From positions 1-64,000 of the forward strand of contig NZ_JAJQXX010000002.1 in NCBI RefSeq assembly GCF_028767025.1: 64,000 nucleotides of DNA. Direction: 5' to 3'. The position numbers and the translations under genes were made by a program. The stretch comes from Blautia sp. XA-2221 (GTDB lineage Bacteria; Bacillota; Clostridia; Lachnospirales; Lachnospiraceae). The notes beneath the pieces were generated by a model. It was given only the letters and a program-made list of their open reading frames with translations. It was not told the origin of the DNA and ran no database searches. Positions 6,787-14,351 of this stretch are shown here, in pieces. How positions within the stretch are numbered: the first letter of the stretch is position 1; the number at the start of each line of letters is the position of its first letter.

Positions 6787-8022
6787 ATGGCGAAAGTTAG
6801 AAAAGATTTGCGAGGAAGATCTTTACGCAAAGGAGAAGTACAAAGATCATCAGATAAAAGATATATGTACACCTATACAGACCCGATGGGCAGACGTAAA
6901 TTTATATATGCTAACGATCTGGCAGAACTAAGAGAGAAAGAAGCTAAACTGATGAAGGATCAGTTGGACGGATTGGATCTCTACGTTGCTGGCAAGGCAA
7001 GTGTGAATGATACGTTTGATCGGTATATGTCCACGAAGTATAATTTGCGTGAATCTACAAAAAGTTCATATTTATATACGTACGATCATTATGTACGTGA
7101 TACCTTTGGAAAAAAGCGGATTGCTGATATAAAGTATTCTGATGTATTGCAGTTTTATTATTATCTTCTTAATGAAGTAAAAATTTCATTAGGAACTTTA
7201 GATACTGTTCATTGTTTGCTTCATCCAACATTTCAGTTGGCAGTGCGGGATGAGATCATACGAAATAATCCTACTGATGGAGTAATGAAAGAAATCAGCA
7301 GAGAATCCGGGAAGAACAGAGGAATCAGACATGCATTGACAGTAGAGCAGCAAAGAGCATTTATGGAATATATTGCGAACCATCCGATATATTATCATTG
7401 GTGGCCTATGTTTACGGTGTTGCTTGGAACAGGATGTAGAATTGGTGAGGCATTAGGGCTTCGATGGCAAGACCTAGATTATGACAAAAGAACAATCAGT
7501 ATCAATCACAGTTTGAGTTATTATCAAAAACCAGAAAGCAACAAAAGTGTATTGAGAATATCCAAACCTAAAACGGAAGCGGGAATTCGTACAATTCCAA
7601 TGTTGGATATTGTGAAAGATGCTTTTGAAATGCTTTATGAAGAACAACTGGAAAATGGTTTTAATGAATCAGAAATTGATGGAATGTCAGGATTTATTTT
7701 TTGTAATCGTTTTGGAATGGTTCCAAATCCACAAACAGTCAATCATACGATTAAGCGTATAGCAAATAGTTATAATGCAGACGAAGTGGTGCGAGCTAAA
7801 AAAGAACGCAGAGATCCTATTATACTACCTAATTTTTCTTGCCATCATCTGAGACATACTTTTTGTACACGACTTTGCGAAAATGAAACAAATTTAAAAG
7901 TTATTCAATCCATTATGGGACATAGAAACATTGAAACAACGATGGACATTTATGCGGAAGCAACAGAAGAAAAGAAACAAGAATCATTCGAGAATTTAGC
8001 AGCAAAATTAGATATTTTTTGA
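6787..8022 (+). CDS. int: Tyrosine site-specific integrase of element 1
   Basis: This 411-residue phage/ICE-type recombinase has an arm-binding N-terminus, a SAM-like core-binding domain (about 60-160) and a C-terminal catalytic domain. Catalytic residues are visible: R in GCRIGEALGLRW, K in SKPKTEAG, HHLRHTF, MGHRNIETTMDIYAEA (final Tyr). It is strongly similar to the integrase of element 2 across the whole catalytic domain, in keeping with a shared target site. It has a good GAGGAGG site and lies 165 nt from the core att sequence at 8188. Confidence 0.95.
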   Translation: MAKVRKDLRGRSLRKGEVQRSSDKRYMYTYTDPMGRRKFIYANDLAELREKEAKLMKDQLDGLDLYVAGKASVNDTFDRYMSTKYNLRESTKSSYLYTYDHYVRDTFGKKRIADIKYSDVLQFYYYLLNEVKISLGTLDTVHCLLHPTFQLAVRDEIIRNNPTDGVMKEISRESGKNRGIRHALTVEQQRAFMEYIANHPIYYHWWPMFTVLLGTGCRIGEALGLRWQDLDYDKRTISINHSLSYYQKPESNKSVLRISKPKTEAGIRTIPMLDIVKDAFEMLYEEQLENGFNESEIDGMSGFIFCNRFGMVPNPQTVNHTIKRIANSYNADEVVRAKKERRDPIILPNFSCHHLRHTFCTRLCENETNLKVIQSIMGHRNIETTMDIYAEATEEKKQESFENLAAKLDIF

Positions 8023-8042
8023 GAAGTGCTTAGTAAAACGGA

Positions 8043-8081
8043 TGACAACAATTTGTTTGGTTTACAGCAAATTGACAACAA
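8043..8081 (+). repeat. Direct repeats, candidate integrase arm sites (element 1)
   Basis: TGACAACAA occurs at 8043-8051 and 8073-8081, between the integrase stop and the core site. Such 9-mers close to attR are usual for arm-type binding. The partner end of element 1 is outside the window. Confidence 0.45.
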
Positions 8082-8178
8082 AGATAATTTAATAATGACG
8101 AATAGTGAAGTAATTATAAGGTTTATAAATTTAGAAAAAATAGTACAGTGACGCATCCCGAAGAATCATGAAGAAAAC

Positions 8179-8688
8179 GTGAAATCTTTCCCGACAATGA
8201 AGTCACAGGGCGCTGCGAAGAACGAAGCAAACAATGCAGCACAGACAGCTCCGGTAGCTGCAAAAGTAGTTGTTCCAGTAGAAGAAACAGCTGCACCAGC
8301 GAAGGTTGAGATCGATTTCTCTAATGTAGAAGTAGAACCATTATTCGAAGATATGGTTGATTTCGATACATTCAGCAAGTCAGATTTCCGTGCTGTAAAG
8401 GTAAAAGAATGTGAAGCAGTTCCAAAATCTAAGAAGCTTCTGAAGTTCGTATTAGACGACGGAAGTGGCGTAGATCGTGTGATTTTAAGCGGAATTCACG
8501 ATTACTATGAGCCAGAATTCTTAGTAGGAAAGACATTACTTGCAATCACAAACCTTCCACCACGTAAGATGATGGGAATTGATTCTTGTGGTATGATCAT
8601 CTCCGCTACACACCTTGTAGAAGGAAGAGAAGGACTGAACGTTCTGATCCTGGATGATAAGATTCCGGCAGGAGCAAAGCTGTACTAA
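8179..8688 (+). CDS. metG: MetRS C-terminal tRNA-binding domain fragment (displaced copy 1)
   Basis: This 169-residue frame, GTG start, is an Ala/Pro-rich linker followed by an EMAPII/Trbp111-like OB fold (PF01588): FSKSDFRAVKVKE, VILSGIHDYYEPE, NLPPRKMMGIDSCGM and a final IPAGAKLY. This domain forms the C-terminus of many methionyl-tRNA synthetases; the catalytic part is absent. It starts at the same core as the second copy (20082-20552), which it resembles at protein level while differing at many bases. Inference: it is the metG 3' end that element 2 carried in, cut off when element 1 inserted. A stand-alone tRNA-binding protein is the alternative. Confidence 0.75.
   Translation: MKSFPTMKSQGAAKNEANNAAQTAPVAAKVVVPVEETAAPAKVEIDFSNVEVEPLFEDMVDFDTFSKSDFRAVKVKECEAVPKSKKLLKFVLDDGSGVDRVILSGIHDYYEPEFLVGKTLLAITNLPPRKMMGIDSCGMIISATHLVEGREGLNVLILDDKIPAGAKLY
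8188..8201 (+). other. Candidate attachment core (element 1/element 2 junction)
   Basis: TTCCCGACAATGAA here and TTTCCGACAATGAA at 20085-20098 are the same 14 nt with one difference, at the same codons (F-P-T-M-K) of the two metG fragments, each shortly after an integrase gene. This is the expected position of the crossover site. Confidence 0.6.
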
Positions 8689-8733
8689 GAGAAGATTTTA
8701 AGCAGAAAAAATAGCAAGTAAAAATGCTAAAAA

Positions 8734-8759
8734 GTAAGCCTTTAAGCCAAACTTAAGCC
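8734..8759 (+). repeat. TTAAGCC arm-type repeats, left end of element 2
   Basis: GTAAGCC (8734), TTAAGCC (8742) and TTAAGCC (8753) are spaced 8 and 11 nt. The other end has TTAAGCC three times, spaced 8 and 12, in the same orientation. These are likely integrase arm-binding sites. Confidence 0.6.
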
Positions 8760-8827
8760 AATTGATGTATGGAAATATGTATTACATTTAAGAAAACAGA
8801 AAAGGTGATATTTTATTATGTAAATGA

Positions 8828-8860
8828 GAGAGAATGTTCGAGGACATTCTCTCTTGTTTT
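8828..8860 (+). terminator. Rho-independent terminator
   Basis: GAGAGAATGT (8828-8837) pairs perfectly with ACATTCTCTC (8844-8853), followed by TTGTTTT. It ends transcription coming out of the metG fragment. Confidence 0.85.
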
Positions 8861-9014
8861 ATAGCGGCTTGATATATAGTGACACTTTTCGAAGAATAAT
8901 ACAGATATTTCCTTATATATAGGTGTAAGAAAACGAGGAGTTTCCAAAAAAAGGGATATTAAGAAATAACCTATGTTTACTTGCTTGCAAAAATATAATA
9001 TTCCAATTAGGGAG

Positions 9015-9047
9015 AGATACTACGAGATTATCATAGTATCTTTTTTT
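9015..9047 (+). terminator. Second plus-strand terminator
   Basis: AGATACTA (9015-9022) pairs with TAGTATCT (9034-9041), then a T run. No gene is visible between it and the terminator at 8828-8860; the 8689-9106 stretch otherwise holds only the arm repeats. It may insulate the metal module. Confidence 0.7.
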
Positions 9048-9106
9048 GATGCAAAATCCTATTACACATAAAATATTGATTTAAAGCTATTGTATAGAGC
9101 ATTAAA

Positions 9107-10027
9107 TTATTTTAATTTGTTTGAATGGAATATTCGATACTCTGTTGGTAAAACATCATAATATTCCTTAAAAGCTTTAGAAAATTTACTTTGGCTTTCA
9201 TACCCTACTTCTTTCGCAATTTCCTTTATACTTTTTGGCGTTTCCATTAGCAAACGAGCTGCAAATTTCATTCGATGTTCTTTTATATGTGAGGCAATAG
9301 AAGTACCGTATACAGCTTTAAAGACGGACTTTAATGTAGTAGGATTGATAAGATACTTGCGTGCCATTTCATCTATTGTTATCCGTTGGCTTATATTATC
9401 CAAAAGGTATTTGTGTATACTACGAACAAGTTCAACTTGTTCAGATTGATATTCAGACAATCGGTTTTCTGTATCGAAGGATAATTTACTTAGATACAGT
9501 AAGAGTTCTATCACTTTTATTCGCCAATATGCAAGTTGAAATTCTTTTGGCTGATGATAGAATGATGAAAAGATAGCGTCTGTTTCTTCATTGCCAATAA
9601 AAGCTGAAAAATTTTCATCTTTACAAAATTTATCAAGTATACTATTTCCTGTAATCCCAGTATTTTTTAATAATTCGGGCGGTTCTTCAGAAAGGGTATT
9701 TAAGTCAATATAAATGCTAATCCCCTCATAGTATTCATTAGGTAAAGTTATTGTAGAGTTAGAGCAATATTCCATTGTATGTAATGAAAAATCATGTTCA
9801 CCTAAGTAAACGCTATTTCCATTAGACATTTTCCACCCAATTCGTCCCTTATGACAGTAATTGATTTCTAAAATATTTCTTAATGGCTCATGTGTATCAG
9901 TATGTTTGTTGCCAGTTAATGACATAAAAGCAAGCGTTATACCTTCGTATAAATCATAACTAACTATAGGATGTTTATGAGAAAGTTCTTGAATACATTT
10001 TTCTAATGATGTGATTTTTTTGCTCAT
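9107..10027 (-). CDS. AraC-family transcriptional regulator
   Basis: This 306-residue protein has an N-terminal cupin-like sensing half and a C-terminal double helix-turn-helix (about 205-300): ITIDEMARKYLINPTTLKSV, then IKEIAKEVGYESQSKFSKAF with the AraC-typical ending PTEYR. It starts 8 nt after the ArsR-like gene on the same strand, so both are in one operon transcribed away from the metal efflux genes. The ligand is unknown; context suggests control of the efflux module or an associated stress response. Confidence 0.85.
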   Translation of the reverse strand: MSKKITSLEKCIQELSHKHPIVSYDLYEGITLAFMSLTGNKHTDTHEPLRNILEINYCHKGRIGWKMSNGNSVYLGEHDFSLHTMEYCSNSTITLPNEYYEGISIYIDLNTLSEEPPELLKNTGITGNSILDKFCKDENFSAFIGNEETDAIFSSFYHQPKEFQLAYWRIKVIELLLYLSKLSFDTENRLSEYQSEQVELVRSIHKYLLDNISQRITIDEMARKYLINPTTLKSVFKAVYGTSIASHIKEHRMKFAARLLMETPKSIKEIAKEVGYESQSKFSKAFKEYYDVLPTEYRIFHSNKLK

Positions 10028-10035
10028 AATGATAT

Positions 10036-10410
10036 TTACTCCTTGTGTTCAGGGCAGGTAATCATCAAAATCCTTTCAATCATTTTATGAAATAATACAC
10101 TCTGCTCTGTATTTGCTGATTTATAGTAAACTTCTTTTCCTACACGTCTGCTAGATACTAAATCTTTGTTTCGTAACTCTCTAAGATGATGGGATATGGC
10201 AGGACTTGTCATTTTCATCATTGCAGATAGATTTAGAACACATTCCTCACAATGACATAAAAGCCAAAATAAACGAACACGTGTAGGGTCACTTAATTGT
10301 TTAAATAATTCTGAAACTATTTGAAAGTGTTGAATATCATTAAGCTGTTCTAATAACTCAGTATTATCTATTTCGTTATGATGATTATGTGGTAATTTCA
10401 TATAAGACAT
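10036..10410 (-). CDS. ArsR/SmtB-family metal-sensing repressor
   Basis: This 124-residue winged-helix repressor has the family core LFKQLSDPTRVRLFWLL, a cysteine cluster CHCEECVLNLSAMM in the recognition-helix region, and MTSPAISHHLRELRNKDLV. Cysteines next to that helix are the alpha3-type metal site of CadC/ArsR members, and the His-rich N-terminus (HNHHNE) may add ligands. ATG 10410 with GGAAGAG upstream is preferred over ATG 10428, which overlaps that site. It is divergent from the HMA/P-type ATPase genes and probably represses the shared intergenic region. Confidence 0.85.
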   Translation of the reverse strand: MSYMKLPHNHHNEIDNTELLEQLNDIQHFQIVSELFKQLSDPTRVRLFWLLCHCEECVLNLSAMMKMTSPAISHHLRELRNKDLVSSRRVGKEVYYKSANTEQSVLFHKMIERILMITCPEHKE

Positions 10411-10483
10411 ATACGCTCTTCCTTTCATTTTGCTCTGTTTAGAAATGTGTTTCGCCCATTTAGTAGGTAATCACATATCTCTG

Positions 10484-10522
10484 TTGACTTTAGGTTATAA
10501 GAGAATTATACTGCAGTTATAA
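10484..10522 (+). promoter_or_regulatory. Metal-module promoter with palindromic operator
   Basis: TTGACT (10484-10489) and TATACT (10507-10512) are 17 nt apart. The near-palindrome TTATACTGCAGTTATAA covers the -10 region (about 10506-10522), a likely ArsR-family operator in the divergent region. Confidence 0.65.
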
Positions 10523-10581
10523 CAGTTAAACAAGTACTTAATTGTTGAATGGAAATAACAATTATGAAAGGAGATATTATA

Positions 10582-10800
10582 ATGAAAAAAACTTACAAAA
10601 TCGAAGTTGACTGTGCAAACTGTGCAAATCTTATGGAGGATGCAGCAAAAAAGACAGCTGGAGTAGCAAATGCAACTGTAAACTTTATGACACAAAAAAT
10701 GATTGTAGAGTTCGAAGATGGAACAGAACCAAAAGCAGTTATGAATGATGTTTTAAAGGCTTGCAAAAAGGTAGAGCCAGATTGTGAGATTGAACTTTAG
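10582..10800 (+). CDS. HMA-domain metal chaperone-like protein
   Basis: This 72-residue ferredoxin-like heavy-metal-associated domain carries metal-binding CANC in EVDCANCANLMEDAA (GMTCxxC motif variant with acidic D before C) and the usual VNFMTQKMIVEFEDG strand. ATG 10582 follows AAAGGAG. It precedes the P-type ATPase, whose own N-terminus lacks an HMA domain, so it probably hands metal to that pump in trans or acts as the detached N-terminal domain. Confidence 0.85.
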   Translation: MKKTYKIEVDCANCANLMEDAAKKTAGVANATVNFMTQKMIVEFEDGTEPKAVMNDVLKACKKVEPDCEIEL

Positions 10801-10807
10801 AAAAAAC

Positions 10808-10832
10808 GCACCCCTAAATATAGAAGGGGTGC
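10808..10832. terminator. Intra-operon hairpin
   Basis: GCACCCCT (10808-10815) pairs with AGGGGTGC (10825-10832). The T run (as A) lies on the plus-strand 5' side, so it would terminate only minus-strand transcripts; on the plus strand it may act as an RNA stabilizer or partial attenuator between the chaperone and pump genes. Confidence 0.5.
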
Positions 10833-10892
10833 AAATTTAAAACAAATATATGAATGATTAAACATATATAAAATAAATAGGAGGAATGGACT

Positions 10893-12779
10893 GTGAATAA
10901 AAAGCAGAAAAAAATGTTGACAAGAATTATTATTGCAGCAGTTATGATTATTGCTTTGAATTTGATACAGATAACAGGAATTGCGCAACTATTACTTTAC
11001 TTGGCAACATATTTAATAATCGGCTATGATATTTTAAAGAAAGCAGGCAAAGGAATTATAAACCGACAAGTTTTTGATGAAAACTTTTTAATGGCGGTGG
11101 CAACAGTGGGAGCTTTTGCACTAGCAATTTACTCAGGAAGTGGGGATTACAATGAAGCAATCGCTGTTATGTTGTTTTATCAAACTGGAGAATTATTCCA
11201 AAGTTATGCAGTTGGAAAAAGCCGAAAAAATATTAGCGCGTTGATGGATATTCGTCCAGATTATGCAAATATAGAAATTAATGGAAAATTAGAAAAAGTA
11301 GATCCTGATGAAGTTGGTGTTGATAGTACAATTGTTGTGCAACCAGGAGAAAAAGTTCCATTAGATGGTATTGTAATAGAGGGGGCGTCGAGCCTTAATA
11401 CAAGTGCATTAACAGGTGAGAGTTTACCTCGTGATGTAAAACAGGGCGATGAAATCATCAGTGGCTGTATCAATATGACTGGTGTTTTAAAAATTCAAAC
11501 AACAAAAGAGTTTGGTGAATCAACAGTTTCAAAAATTTTAGAGCTTGTGGAAAATTCAAGTTCAAGGAAATCCAAATCAGAAAACTTTATCTCTAAATTT
11601 GCAAAGGTATATACTCCTGCAGTATGTTATGGAGCATTGGCATTGGCGTTATTACCACCGTTGGTGCAAATGTTGTTTTTAGGCCAAACAGCACAATGGG
11701 GAGTATGGATTTACAGAGCTCTGACTTTCCTTGTAATTAGCTGTCCATGTGCATTGGTTATCAGTATCCCACTTAGTTTCTTTGCTGGTATCGGTGGTGC
11801 TAGTAAAGAAGGTGTGTTGATTAAAGGTTCTAATTATATGGAAACTTTGTCAAAAGCAAAGTATGTCGTGTTTGATAAAACAGGAACTTTGACACAAGGT
11901 GTATTTGAAGTAAGTGCTGTTCATCACAATAAGATGGAAGAAAAGAAACTTTTGGAATATGCTGCTTTGGCAGAATGTGCATCTTCTCACCCAATCAGCA
12001 AAAGTTTGCAAAAAGCTTACGGGAAGGAAATAGACCGTAGCAGAGTTTCTGATATAAAGGAAATCAGTGGACATGGAATTATCGCAAAAGTAGACGGCAA
12101 TGAGGTGGCTGCTGGAAACAGCAAGCTTATGAAAAAAATAGGTGTAGAGTATCATGATTGTCATAGAGTTGGAACAATCATTCACATGGCAATTAACGGA
12201 AAATATGCGGGACATATTGTAATTTCTGATATATTAAAACCTCATTCAAAAGAAGTGATTGCGGAATTGAAAAAAGCTGGGGTAGAAAAAACAGTAATGC
12301 TTACAGGAGACGCAAAACGCGTGGCAGACCAAGTGGCACAATCACTTGGAATTGATGAAGTATATAGCGAATTACTTCCAGCAGATAAAGTGTCAAAAGT
12401 AGAAGAACTACTTTCCACAAAAGCAGAGAAAGATAAACTAGCCTTTGTTGGAGATGGAATTAATGATGCACCTGTATTGACTCGTGCTGATATTGGAATT
12501 GCAATGGGTGCAATGGGTTCTGATGCGGCAATTGAAGCTGCAGATGTAGTCCTTATGGATGATGATCCACTAAAAATTTCTAAAGCAATCAAGATTTCGA
12601 GAAAATGTCTTAGAATTGTATATCAGAATATCATTTTTGCATTGGTTATCAAATTTGCATGTCTTGGATTAGGTGCAATAGGTATTGCGAATATGTGGTT
12701 TGCTATTTTCGCAGATGTTGGTGTCATGATTATTGCAATATTAAATGCTATTAGAGCATTAAGAGTGCATAATTTATAA
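10893..12779 (+). CDS. cadA: P1B-type Zn/Cd/Pb-exporting ATPase
   Basis: A membrane pump of 628 residues that expels divalent soft metals using ATP. It shows six or more membrane helices, the CPC motif in SCPCALVIS (C284-P285-C286), the phosphorylation site DKTGTLT (D328), SSHPIS and GDGIND (520-525). The end of the protein (IFADVGVMIIAILNAIRAL) has the DVG motif typical of the P1B-2 (zinc/cadmium/lead) subgroup. It starts at GTG with AGGAGG 8 nt upstream. No N-terminal HMA domain is present; the gene at 10582 supplies it. Zinc versus cadmium cannot be decided. Confidence 0.92.
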   Translation: MNKKQKKMLTRIIIAAVMIIALNLIQITGIAQLLLYLATYLIIGYDILKKAGKGIINRQVFDENFLMAVATVGAFALAIYSGSGDYNEAIAVMLFYQTGELFQSYAVGKSRKNISALMDIRPDYANIEINGKLEKVDPDEVGVDSTIVVQPGEKVPLDGIVIEGASSLNTSALTGESLPRDVKQGDEIISGCINMTGVLKIQTTKEFGESTVSKILELVENSSSRKSKSENFISKFAKVYTPAVCYGALALALLPPLVQMLFLGQTAQWGVWIYRALTFLVISCPCALVISIPLSFFAGIGGASKEGVLIKGSNYMETLSKAKYVVFDKTGTLTQGVFEVSAVHHNKMEEKKLLEYAALAECASSHPISKSLQKAYGKEIDRSRVSDIKEISGHGIIAKVDGNEVAAGNSKLMKKIGVEYHDCHRVGTIIHMAINGKYAGHIVISDILKPHSKEVIAELKKAGVEKTVMLTGDAKRVADQVAQSLGIDEVYSELLPADKVSKVEELLSTKAEKDKLAFVGDGINDAPVLTRADIGIAMGAMGSDAAIEAADVVLMDDDPLKISKAIKISRKCLRIVYQNIIFALVIKFACLGLGAIGIANMWFAIFADVGVMIIAILNAIRALRVHNL

Positions 12780-12784
12780 TTTAG

Positions 12785-13090
12785 ATGAAAATGCAAAAAC
12801 TTATTATAGAAGATTGCTTGCAATTGGTGGAATTTTTCAAAACGCTGGGAGATTCTACAAGATTAAGGATAGTGCTTGAATTAAAGACAAAAAAATGTGT
12901 TGGAGAATTAGCGGAAGAATTAGAGATGTCTCAGTCGGCAGTCTCACACCAATTAAATATATTAAAAGCTAATGGTATAGTAAAAAGTCAAAGACAAGGA
13001 AAATACATTTATTATATAGTGCAAGATGAATATGTACAAAATGCTATTGAAAGATGCAAAATGCTGTTTGATAAGGAGTATTGTTTGTAA
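12785..13090 (+). CDS. ArsR-family repressor, second copy
   Basis: This 101-residue winged-helix protein contains FFKTLGDSTRLRIVLEL, KKCVGELAEELEMSQSAVSHQLNILK (recognition helix in the second half; quoted in part MSQSAVSHQLNILK) and a wing KSQRQGKYIYYIV. It lacks the vicinal-cysteine box of the first ArsR gene but has Cys near the start of helix 3 and at its C-terminus (YCL), so it may be a CzrA/NmtR-like sensor. It begins 5 nt after the pump stop without its own clear ribosome site, suggesting coupled translation. Confidence 0.85.
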   Translation: MKMQKLIIEDCLQLVEFFKTLGDSTRLRIVLELKTKKCVGELAEELEMSQSAVSHQLNILKANGIVKSQRQGKYIYYIVQDEYVQNAIERCKMLFDKEYCL

Positions 13091-13153
13091 TATTTAAGAT
13101 TAAACAAGATGGATATAAGAAATGAATAGAAAGACGGAGTGATCCAGACATGG

Positions 13154-13189
13154 CGGTGGGAAAATCTCTTAGATTTTTTCACCGTTTTT
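13154..13189 (+). terminator. Terminator of the metal-efflux operon
   Basis: CGGTG-AAAATCT pairs with AGATTTT-CACCG (13154-13184), followed by five T. It lies 64 nt after the second ArsR gene. Confidence 0.8.
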
Positions 13190-13541
13190 AGTGGCTGACT
13201 TACTTTGGTAGTTAAGCGAGCTTGCGAGAGAACATCAAGCTCTCGTTATCTAACGAGGGGGAAAAACAAGAGACAATAGATATTACTAATTGAAAAACGA
13301 TGTATTTACAAGGCAAAATCGCTTTTGACAGGGTGTTAACTGAGAGAAACTCATTTAACACATAAAAATTAAACAAGGCATAGGAAAGACAGTTGATTTC
13401 AAATAAGAAACGGATTGCCTTGTTTGATTGGAGAAATTGAAGAATGAATGATAACAAAACAAAATATAAAATATTCGGTTGAGTAGGTTGAACTAAATAC
13501 TCCTATGATTTCAATTTTGAAGTCATAGGGGTATTTTTTGT
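13190..13541 (+). other. Gene-free structured region ending in a terminator
   Basis: No credible gene is seen in 13091-13747. Visible structure: CTCGTT/AACGAG (13242-13257); GTGTTAA-TGAG/CTCA-TTAACAC (13333-13361) directly after TTGACA (13325-13330); and a strong hairpin ATAC-CCTATGA/TCATAGG-GTAT (13497-13534) with a T run. Together they may define a small non-coding RNA or a leader that ends before the SSB operon. Confidence 0.4.
13497..13541 (+). terminator. Orphan terminator before the SSB operon
   Basis: A long stem (arms at 13497-13508 and 13523-13534) is followed by TTTTTT. No plus-strand gene precedes it closely, which suggests an RNA transcript from the structured region or conditional termination of the downstream operon. 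Confidence 0.7.
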
Positions 13542-13569
13542 GCAGAAAAATAAAAAATTTCCTTTTCCA

Positions 13570-13608
13570 CCCTGTATTTTCCCCTCTGAACCTTTCGTTA
13601 TATGAGAG
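13570..13608 (+). promoter_or_regulatory. Shared 39-nt leader motif, copy R3
   Basis: It begins CCCTGTATTTTCCCCTCTGA and ends CCTTTCGTTATATGAGAG. It lies 140 nt before ssb in sense orientation and matches R1 of element 1 at 36 of 39 positions. CTCT and AGAG within it can pair. Confidence 0.65.
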
Positions 13609-13643
13609 CAAAAAAATAAAATTCATTTTTTATTTGTAAAAAG

Positions 13644-13669
13644 CCCTCTCTACGTTCTGATATATGAGG
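13644..13669 (+). promoter_or_regulatory. Shared leader motif, diverged copy R4
   Basis: CCCTCT, an 11-nt spacer and TATATGAG match R3 in sequence and spacing; the spacer differs. It lies between R3 and ssb. The ends GCC and GGC can pair, so a hairpin is kept although the bases changed. Confidence 0.5.
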
Positions 13670-13747
13670 CACAAATTACATTTGCCTTAAAAGAATCGGG
13701 CCTGATTCAAGAACAAACAAAAAACGAAAAGGGAAAGGAGAAACTAC

Positions 13748-14152
13748 ATGAATAAAACAATCTTAATGGGAAGACTGACAAAAGATCCGGAGGTGAAATA
13801 TTTCCAGAATGAAAACAGTACTGCAATGGCACGATACACGCTGGCAGTAGACAGACGATATCGAAAGGATGGAAAGGCAGAAACAGATTTTATTTCTTGT
13901 GTTACCTTTGGGAAGAATGCTGAGTTTGCAGAAAAATATCTGAAAAAAGGGTTGAAGATTTTAGTAAGCGGACGGATCCAGACAGGAAGCTATGTGAATC
14001 AGGAGGGGAATAAAGTTTATGCCACCAACGTGATCGTAGAAGAACATTATTTCGCAGAAGGGAAGAAACTGTCAGGATCAGAAAAGAAAGAAGATACCGA
14101 TCCAGATGGATTTATGCATCTTCCAGACGGAGAAGAACTTCCGTTTGAGTAA
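13748..14152 (+). CDS. ssb: Single-stranded DNA-binding protein
   Basis: This 134-residue SSB has an OB fold starting MNKTILMGRLTKDPEVKYF, with the middle FISCVTFGKNAEFAEKYLKKG, and ends in the acidic interaction tail DGEELPFE, the Firmicutes form of the DDDIPF tip. It is the first gene of the element 2 replication/mobilization operon, behind the R3/R4 leader motifs and an AAAGGAG site. It should protect the transferred or replicating single strand. Confidence 0.93.
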   Translation: MNKTILMGRLTKDPEVKYFQNENSTAMARYTLAVDRRYRKDGKAETDFISCVTFGKNAEFAEKYLKKGLKILVSGRIQTGSYVNQEGNKVYATNVIVEEHYFAEGKKLSGSEKKEDTDPDGFMHLPDGEELPFE

Positions 14153-14177
14153 GAAAAACTCGGATGCTGAAAGCAGA

Positions 14178-14211
14178 AGAGCGCACTTATATACCTTAAA
14201 AGGTATGTGCG
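14178..14211 (-). other. oriT: Candidate oriT of element 2 (MOBQ-type nick region)
   Basis: On the minus strand TAAGTGCGCTCT (14189-14178) differs by one base from the IncQ/Ti-type nick consensus TAAGTGCGCCCT. It directly follows an inverted repeat: TACCTT/AAGGTA (14192-14205) inside CGCAC/GTGCG (14182-14186, 14207-14211). It lies 170 nt before the DUF3847-MobA/MobL genes, where oriT is expected. Confidence 0.65.
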
Positions 14212-14351
14212 TCCTACGGAAGTAGCATCTTTCTGAAGGGAAATTCCGAAAGTGTTTGCGGATGATCCATCCGAAGAAGGGTTTCCCTTCCGGCAGAAAT
14301 GCCTATCCCGTAACAGAGAAAAAGGGAGAATTGAAAAGGAGGAAAAATGAT

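Larger units (their letters stand above)
1..8188. mobile_element. Integrative mobilizable element 1 (right part)
   Basis: This is a run of accessory genes ending in a tyrosine integrase (6787-8022) and an attachment-like core at 8188-8201. It holds MobC, a relaxase, a hairpin-rich candidate oriT, nucleotide-pool enzymes and small DNA-binding proteins, but no conjugation (type IV secretion) genes in view, so it looks mobilizable rather than self-transmissible. The left end is outside the window. The displaced MetRS C-terminal fragment right after the integrase suggests that metG is the target. Confidence 0.65.
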
